DNA of 64,000 nt from Brasenia schreberi. Its lineage: Eukaryota; Streptophyta; Magnoliopsida; Nymphaeales; Cabombaceae. The first letter of the stretch is position 1, and every line of letters begins with the position of its first letter. The notes under the pieces are model-generated. The model made no database searches, was not told the origin of the DNA, and was given only the letters and a program-made list of their open reading frames with translations. This document shows positions 56,788 to 64,000 of this stretch, piece after piece. The translations under genes and the position numbers were made by a program. Where the stretch lies: contig JAYKKT010000056.1 in NCBI GenBank assembly GCA_036023115.1, forward strand, positions 4,089,501-4,153,500, given 5' to 3'.

Positions 56788-59700
56788 TTATAAATGCAAA
56801 AACAACAAAAATATTAAACATGATTCGCCTCGCCTACCCGTTCCAATCATGTAGCTTTGTCCCAATTAAAATACATTTGTACTGATTCGTTAAGTAACCC
56901 ATCACAATGTAATTGATTGATAGATTTTGATGCTTGTAATATAGAGCTAATGAATATTTTATCAAATAGTTTCTTTCTCGTCAATTAACAAGATTAGCCA
57001 GATTAAGCCTTAAATGAAAATTATCATGGGTAGTTTAAAATACTCATTGGTTCAGCATAAAAATCTATCAAAACATACGAAATCGACTTTATAAAATATG
57101 ACTAAAATCCCAACGTATTCATTATCACATAGTAATAAACTTAACTCAAAATTGTCAGACATTAATGTGGAACGTGTAATTATAAGTCTTGATTTCCAAC
57201 TCTACTAGTTACTAGAATAATATCTATGTGAGTTTACTTTATACTTAGTCATTCAAATTCCAGCTTCCGCCTGCGAGCTCCAAAATTCACCCTCCTGTAT
57301 TAAAGCTTTTACATTCCAACTCTAAATTGTATCCCCAAACTCCAAACTTAATCAATTAGGCTCCAATTTTCATCATTCTAACTCTAAAACGAGTATTTCA
57401 ACTCCAAGATAGTTATTTTAACTATCATGACTCCACAAAACAAACTGTCATCTTCATTTCATTCATTGTCTCAATTTAAACTAGTTTCCACCACTTTAGG
57501 TTATCCCAAAGATTAACTTATGCCCTAATAACTCTAACAATCACAATCATTCTAGTGCCCAAGAATCACCAACCTAAGCTAATAACAGTCTTCCATAAGC
57601 CTCGAGAAGCAGACCCAATTGGATAAACATTATTCTAATCAACTAACTACAAACTTTCTATAGCTAAAATCTGAACATTTTACATTTATTAATGCAAAGT
57701 AGGGGCCACTAGATAAATCATCTTAATTGTTCAGAAAATCATGAGTCTCAAATTTAAATTCCGATAAAACAATTTCAAATACAATACTAAGACTACTTTC
57801 AGTAAATATATTAACATCATTAATCAAAGCTCCATCTCCATATATTACTCAAGTTGAAACTCATTGTAAATATAACCTATAAAGATAATAATAATAATAA
57901 TAATAATATGGAGTAAGCACCAACCACACGTCATCCTTGGATAGATGTGATCTCTCCAAAGTCAAAGGCACAACCAAAATACGATATAGGGAAAACTAAT
58001 ACAAAATTCAAATCATCTCAATGTCTGAAACATGTGGTGCATGTCATGCTCATTAATGATGCATGTCTAGCTTCGATATCCATATCAATATTAATACTTT
58101 GTCTACGCTGTAGAAAGCTTATGGCCCCTACTTCAAACCAGTCACATAATTTTTAAAGTCCATTAAGGCTGGTGAAGCAACCCCCTCAGGTCTTTGGGGA
58201 AAAATAATTTCTAGATACAAACATAAGGTCATACTTTCATGCACTACATTAGAACAAAATCGATCATAGTCATCAATTTCTGAATACATTCCAATCACAA
58301 TCCATATATATCCATTAAATATGACCTACTGAACAGATGCTTAAACCACTTATTTCAAGCCACTTACTACTACTAGTTTGTTGTACTAGCTTAGATGCCC
58401 TAACTAGGCATGTTATATGACACGATACATAGAGTTTGTAGCAGGGCTCTATGTATTGTGGATGGCACTTAGGGTGATGCAAGTCCATTTGATACTTATA
58501 GTCACACATGGAGCATGCATTTGACAGCTGTCTGACTACCAACTCCATGCTGACTAATATTAAACCCGGAGGACCTCACTATATAATGCACCCATCCAAC
58601 GATACCATCACTAAACAGTTGAATTCACATCTGATAATGTTGCCCGCATTGAAGCACACTAGTCTCGTGCTCAATGCTAGTAAAATAATCATTCTAATGT
58701 CCCATTTAGTGGTCATATAAAATAGTTTTGAAGCAGTAACAAACCAACATATAGTCGCGTCATTGAAAAACGTAGTAACTAACTTGCATTCAAAGAGAGA
58801 AAAAACATATTATTATTGGATTTATGTCATATTCAATGCCAAATTCAATAGTTCAAACCCTATGCAAAGTCGGGGGCAAATGACTCCAAACTAACCAAAT
58901 TGATACACGCAAATCCTTTTTACTATCCACACACATTTTTATTGTGATTTTGATTTTTCCCCTGCTACCATCTAAACAATATTCCGATAATCCTTAGGTC
59001 TAAATCTCTCTCTCCTCTCCCTCTGCGGGTTCTCTCTCTACTGTCGATGGTCCCATACAATTTTCTAGTCACCCTAACTTAAAGCTCGATCCAATGCACG
59101 ATATTGAACTATCCACTATCTCATAGTGCTTTGAAATATCTCAAAAAAGGAACAAAAAGAAAAAAGAAGGAACAAAAAGAATAAGAAGAGAAATAAGGAG
59201 AAGAGAGCCGATTCGAAAAGGGTTTAAGTGATTTGGTAGAATATTTCATTGATTTGATGTATTTTTATCGTTTATTTGATGTATTGATTTCATTTTCGAC
59301 TGAAATGAAAATGAAAAAATGAGGTCAAATTACTGACTCAAAACCCGGCACAAGCATGACTCTCCAACATAGGAGAATGCCTCAGCTATGTTTTTCTCGT
59401 TAGGGAGATGCACAAGCATGTCTTTTCATTATTTTTGATTTTTGTATGTTTCTTGATTTTTCTTTTTCTTATTCTTTTATTCCTTATTCTTATTGTTGTT
59501 ATTGTTCTTTTTCTTGTTATTGATTTTATTTTGAATTTTGGTCTTGTTCTTGATTGTTATTTCTTTTTCTTGAATGAGATTCTTAAGAATATACATTGCT
59601 GAGTTATGAAGAAGGCAATAGCGTAAAAACTGATTGAAACATTAGTCACTAGAGTAAAGAGATCCACCCTTATGGAAATTGGGTGAGAGAGGAGAGAAAT

Positions 59701-60200
59701 ACTGGAATTGGGTGTGAGTGGAGAGAGAAAGTGAAGAAAGGTAATTTTGGTATTTTTTTGAAAAAAGAATACGTAGATAGTAAAAAGAGTGTGCATATAA
59801 TAATCCCCAAACTAAACAAACAAAATCAAGAGCCAAAGAACTCCAAATTGAACAAACTACCCTAATCAGATCTGATAAAGATCCTATATCCTACTTTTTC
59901 TAGTATAAAATCACTTAGATTTGTTCCTTAATTCCCAATAGAAATAGGTTCATGGTAAACAATAGAAATACGAACCTGACGCTTCAGACGGTATCAACAG
60001 CCGAGTCAAAACAGACAGAAAACTGTTCGAGAAATCAACTTGGATCCATTTGGTTCCTACCTGGATCCATTGTATAATAGTTCGGATCTTTTTATGGATC
60101 CAGATCCATATACCAAACCGGATCCAATCAACTGTGCCCATACGCCTCAATTAGATCCATAACCACAAGCTACCTGAAAGTAGCTTCGTGTCCAACCCGA
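56788..60200. other. AT-rich spacer
   Basis: No gene recognised. It contains an (AAT)n run at 57885-57907, a stretch repeating AACTCCAA/AACTCTAA (57245-57420) and a T-rich low-complexity block (59420-59580). The open frames there are composition artefacts. Confidence 0.5.
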
Positions 60201-60760
60201 CATGATACTGCCTTAGGCCACATATCCGTCCCTGTTACCTACCCAAATCCAGCATTCTCGATGCTTTTCTGGTGGCCCCAAGCCCAGCGGACGTTCTCCA
60301 CTCAAAGGCAGCTAAGAGATGTTCTAGGTGAGCGGTGGCTAGCTGGGAAAACCGATGCAAATAAAGGAGGGGAAGGGCCGGTTAAGAATCGCCGGGATCC
60401 CCTTACTTTCCGATGGCCTGCTATCTGTCCCTTCGCTTTCTTGGTCTGTGCCGATTGGTTGACCGAGCTTTGGTTCGAAAATGAAACGAGAAGGGGTGTT
60501 TACCTTATAAAATCCTGCCGACTCCAACATCTTTTTTCATTTCTCGGCATCCCTCGGTTCATTATCAAAGGGGAATTATTCTCAAACCGTTGAGACGAGC
60601 TCTCGACCCTTACTCCCGCCCTTTGATGGCGTTGACATGCATCTCCATAATCGGCGACTTTTACAATCAGGGTGACGTCAACGGTCAGCAACTGGCCGTA
60701 ATGGCTTGCGGTTTGGGTTCGGGTCGAGGCCCATATCTAGTACCCAGAACCGAATTCTCA
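60201..60760. other. higher-GC segment, possibly host promoter or exon remnant
   Basis: Base composition is clearly richer in G+C than its surroundings. A 110-codon plus-strand frame (60261-60593) shows no motif I know. TTATAAAATCC near 60503 could be a TATA box. No proof of a gene. Confidence 0.25.
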
Positions 60761-61324
60761 CAATAAAGTTTCCACACTTGATATTTTCACGAATAAATTC
60801 TTTCGGATTTTATACAAAGAAAAAATTAACCAGCTACAATACCAGCAAATTAAACCCTTCATGCCAATATTTAAATACGTATCCAGTTGCTGACCAATTC
60901 CTTTAGGTAGATGTAGCCAATCTTAGAGGGAAATTTGGAACCCTAAGCCGGAAAGTAAGCATATTTGGACGGGTGATCCAGTTTTGTTTCTTACTTCACG
61001 AAACAAAACTTCTTTGACCTTTTCTTTTCTAATGCAATCAAAGTCCTAACCCAAGAAAATACTTTATTTAGCGTTGTGGTAGCATCAAGGGTAAACACAT
61101 CCACAACATAAACTATATTAATGCAGGGAAACCTTTCAATTTTTTACCCTTTGATCTGGACCTAACATGCTAACAGTGAGCATATCAACGATCTTATATC
61201 TTTAGAATAGACTCACAATAATCTTATGATTACTAAAAGTTGTCCCTTGAAAGCAATGACATACCTATAAGGTTTTAGGATAGTGTGGAAGTTCAGTGAG
61301 ATGGAATTCAAGTAATAAGAGGCC

Positions 61325-61360
61325 TATATATACATACATATATATATATATATATATATT
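61325..61360. repeat. TA microsatellite
   Basis: A TATA/CATA stretch ending in about 12 TA units. Confidence 0.9.
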
Positions 61361-61417
61361 CACAAAAAAGATTAAGACAGCCTATTTTCTTCAGATTATG
61401 AGTGAGGTCTCTCCTTT

Positions 61418-61655
61418 ACCTCGCCCATGATCAAGTCCAGCACAGCTTGGAGGTACTCACCGAGGTCGTTTGCTTGGAGTATTGATATGGGAAGATTTTG
61501 TGCGAAGTTTGTCAAGTTTTATACTCTCCTTGCCGGTACTGAACACATTCAAGTGCATCTCCCGGCTGCCAAGTTCGCCAAGGAAAACATTTGTCAACAT
61601 AAATCATAACATGTCCTCCATATACTCAAACTACTCTACATTGCCTACTTCACAT
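61418..61655 (-). pseudogene. possible broken exon of an unknown protein
   Basis: Two minus-strand frames read like real protein: FPWRTWQPGDALECVQYRQG (about 61590-61530) and, in another frame, ISILQANDLGEYLQAVLDLI with a stop near 61418. Together they would imply one frameshift near 61520. I do not recognise the family. Local base composition is richer than around it. It may be an old host exon or chance. Confidence 0.25.
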
Positions 61656-62780
61656 GGCATAACAAATATACATAACATATAGCCAGTAACATATCAAATG
61701 CGTATAACCAGAGTGTATATGATCAATCACTAGGGAATATTGGACTTTTACTTCTGCCATTTCATGGAAGAAACTCACCTCTAAGGATTGCTGCTTAATT
61801 TTAATTTTTCCAACCTTTTTGGCTTCCATGTTAGCAAAATGTGGGACCTGGGTCGAATAATTGTGAAAGGCCATCTATAGGGCCCGTTAGTGTTTTGGAT
61901 CTTTACAAAACTTATGGAACTTTTAGCTCTGAACTCCTGGTCATGGGAAACATGGTTTCATAGTTCTACAGTTTTGTGTTTTTGTTGCTAGAGGAAATGG
62001 TACGACCTTTTCGAAATTGACCCAACAGCTGAACGGGCACTGAAAAAAGAGGGGTGCGACTCCTTGTTCCACTTTAATTTGGAATCCAGAATCCCTATAA
62101 TATGGATGTTCCCGTACTTCCAGTTCTTCGCAGCGTCAACGATGGAATAGGCACTCGAGCTTCTGGTTCTGCTTGAAAAGTTCCTGCCCCTTAATGATGA
62201 TAGATTTTCTGTTTTTATCAATGCTTTTGTTTTCTTTCAAGGACATAAATGATGGTGGATTTTCTCACAACCACCTGAGCTCACCCTCAGGGGAGCAAAC
62301 TCGTGCTCTCTGCAAGCCCAGCAGAGTCATAGTGGGATTTTGGTAAAACCCCAGATGACTGGGAATGATTGTCTTCACGTCTCTGGAGCAGAGAAAAGGA
62401 GAAGGGCGGGGCGGAGGTTAAGCTACAGCATGTCATTATGGTGGGTCTTTTTCTTCCCTCCTTGTTTCCATCTTCATCATTTCTTTAACGTGCCCTAACT
62501 TGATATGCACCTTAGTTCGGCGTTGATCTTCATTTCCGACAAGTTTGACCTAACTAAAAAGTAAGAGAAGAACGAGACGGAGACTGATCTGGAGTTGGTG
62601 AAGAAAGGGAAAAGCTACCTTTGCTTCAAATTAAAACCGGAGGTTGTGCAGCAATAGATGGAATTAGTTTGCGATTGCGGCCACTGCGAAAAAATTATCT
62701 TGTAGATATTTTCGACGGGTTTTCTTGCTGGTTACTAAACCGTCAGTGGTTGCTAAATGTTGAGGTAACCTCCACTATTT

Positions 62781-62885
62781 TCTTTTTGGTACGATGGGGA
62801 GGCTGAACCCAGCTGCACGCCATAGGCATCAAACTCACAACCTTTAACTTGTGAGTCGTCCAGCTAGCCAGGTGACCTGTTGCGC
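62781..62885 (-). mobile_element. tRNA-derived SINE, short
   Basis: On the minus strand an A box TGGCTAGCTGG (62870-62860) and a B box AGTTTGATGCC (62835-62825) are spaced like a Pol III promoter. The part after them ends TACCAAAAAGAAAATA, a tail typical of small plant SINEs. The B box matches 9 of 11 consensus positions. It is not a working tRNA: no acceptor stem closes around it. Confidence 0.55.
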
Positions 62886-63015
62886 TTTGTGCGAGATAAT
62901 GCTTAATTTAGGTGACTTAAGACATGTCCGGAAGCCAATCTTTTCTCATATTGAGGTTGGCGACATGCATTCAACCAACTTTAATATCTGATGTTTATTG
63001 GGTTATACTCTCAAC

Positions 63016-63331
63016 TAGACGTGTCCTGTTATTTCGGGACCTGGAACTGTAATCGAGTTAGCCCAAGGCAGTTCGGGAACCATCTAGAACTGATAATTTT
63101 ATTAAAAAATTAAAGATTATAAAAACAATTTAAAAAATACCGGAACCGATGGTTTGGAACTAACGGTTTCCGTTTGAGTCTAGTACTGGTTTTATAAAAA
63201 GTGAACCTTGAACCTAATCGAGTGGTCCCCCAGTTTTGAGCTCCGTTCTAGTTCTGAGTTCAACCAGTTTCTAACCTGGCCAGTTCGGTTCCGATTGAAA
63301 CCACCGGACCAGTTAGGAACCACCATGTCTA
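63016..63331 (+). mobile_element. hAT-like MITE, copy 2
   Basis: This 316-base relative of the 6907-7153 repeat lies in the same orientation, with ends TAGACGTG and CATGTCTA. Shared parts include TTTGGAAC near the start, GGTTTTATAAAAAGTGAAC-like DNA and GGCCAGTTCGGTTCCGATTG near the end. Flanking 8-mers CTCTCAAC and ACCACAAC agree at 5 of 8 positions. It has about 70 extra bases near its start, so the two are different subtypes. No coding capacity. Confidence 0.55.
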
Positions 63332-64000
63332 ACCACAACTAACCTAAACGAGCAAGAAGAACCAAAGGTAACTCGACAAAGGTTTCACCAGATTTAGGAT
63401 AATCTTCCTTCATCTCGGTTTCTTGGCCCCACCACTAGTGGAAATCGGACATTTTCCAACTGCTGGTAGAAACAATCCGGTAGACCAAAAAATGCTATTC
63501 CAGCAGTTCGATGATCGTATTTGATATAACATCTGTTGGAGGAGCTGGTTATATGAACTTGAGTCCATAATCTTGGGTTCGGTTGCTTAATTCCGCCGGC
63601 TGGAAGTCAGATTTGAATGGCAGAAGGCAAAGCTATAACAGGGAGAAAATTAAGATTAAGATTACTGAAGGCGAATTAAATCCTACGCATCCTGTAATGC
63701 ACAATTAAGTTTAGACAACTTACAAGGTGGATCCAAGACATCAACCATTACCAAAATACTCCATCCTCCTATCCACTTTAATTTGTTTAGTCCCAGCTGC
63801 CTTTTGTCTGATACATAATAGTTCTTAAACAGTGATATGTACAAAGATGTCAGATCGTTTGTATGGGCCGGGTTACAATAGTGTTGCATATTTATTTAAT
63901 AAAACCTAACTTTAATGATGTAAATTCTTTTTTTTATAGCTGTGGGTTTAGGTTAAGTTGATTTTTGGTTAATAAGTCCATTCTCGGATCTGATTCGGAA
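63332..64000. other. spacer without a recognisable gene
   Basis: Short frames only; nothing that could be tied to a family. Confidence 0.5.

Noticed and set aside
60261..60593. 110-aa plus-strand frame in the GC-rich segment
   Set aside because: No recognisable motif, and the opposite strand is open too; kept only as a composition note.

Overview
The window looks like nuclear DNA of a seed plant. It is AT-rich, non-coding DNA packed with nested plant-type transposable elements: Ty3/gypsy elements of the Tat lineage (the lineage with a second, archaeal-type RNase H after the normal one), a Ty1/copia element, a PIF/Harbinger DNA transposon, hAT-like MITEs and a tRNA-derived SINE. No intact host gene was recognised, and every coding region found is a decayed transposon gene. 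The species cannot be named from this sequence.

Layout, left to right. 1-6082: 3' half of a Tat element on + (RNase H, aRNH, integrase, 3' non-coding DNA, polypurine tract, 2.9-kb 3' LTR). 6083-8048: spacer with a hAT-like MITE. 8049-12414: complete but dead Ty1/copia element on -. 12415-18540: spacer with a plastid-type tRNA-Leu fragment and a decayed gypsy gag on +. 18541-28816: minus-strand Tat relatives with giant LTRs. LTR B and its primer-binding site are joined directly to a truncated LTR A, followed by a 510-codon frame that ends in a G-patch-like segment. 28817-38640: a PIF/Harbinger transposon on -, split by LTR retrotransposon DNA (LTR fragment J, a gag/protease remnant and the 3.6-kb LTR C). 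40614-46632: a second Tat pol on +, broken in its aRNH by solo LTR D, with an antisense reading frame behind it (46790-48110). 49801-56688: LTR H/I with LTR G nested inside it. 56689-64000: AT-rich spacer with microsatellites, a weak coding candidate, a SINE and a second MITE.

The gypsy LTRs share one plan despite strong divergence: a TGTAAACACCC-like start, a TATA box, a transcribed GA-rich tract, then a U5 end with two stem-loops, an octamer TGGCACGC that also occurs in the primer-binding site, and the LTR end. Seven LTR ends (both strands, 5.9, 22.0, 25.3, 33.2, 44.9, 49.9 and 50.2 kb) keep the module. Its stems vary by paired changes and by G-U wobbles that pair only in the element's sense strand. 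This is the best candidate here for an undescribed functional element: a structured RNA signal next to the primer-binding site.

Most element names rest on recognised protein motifs read by eye. Boundaries of decayed elements are approximate unless LTR ends are given.
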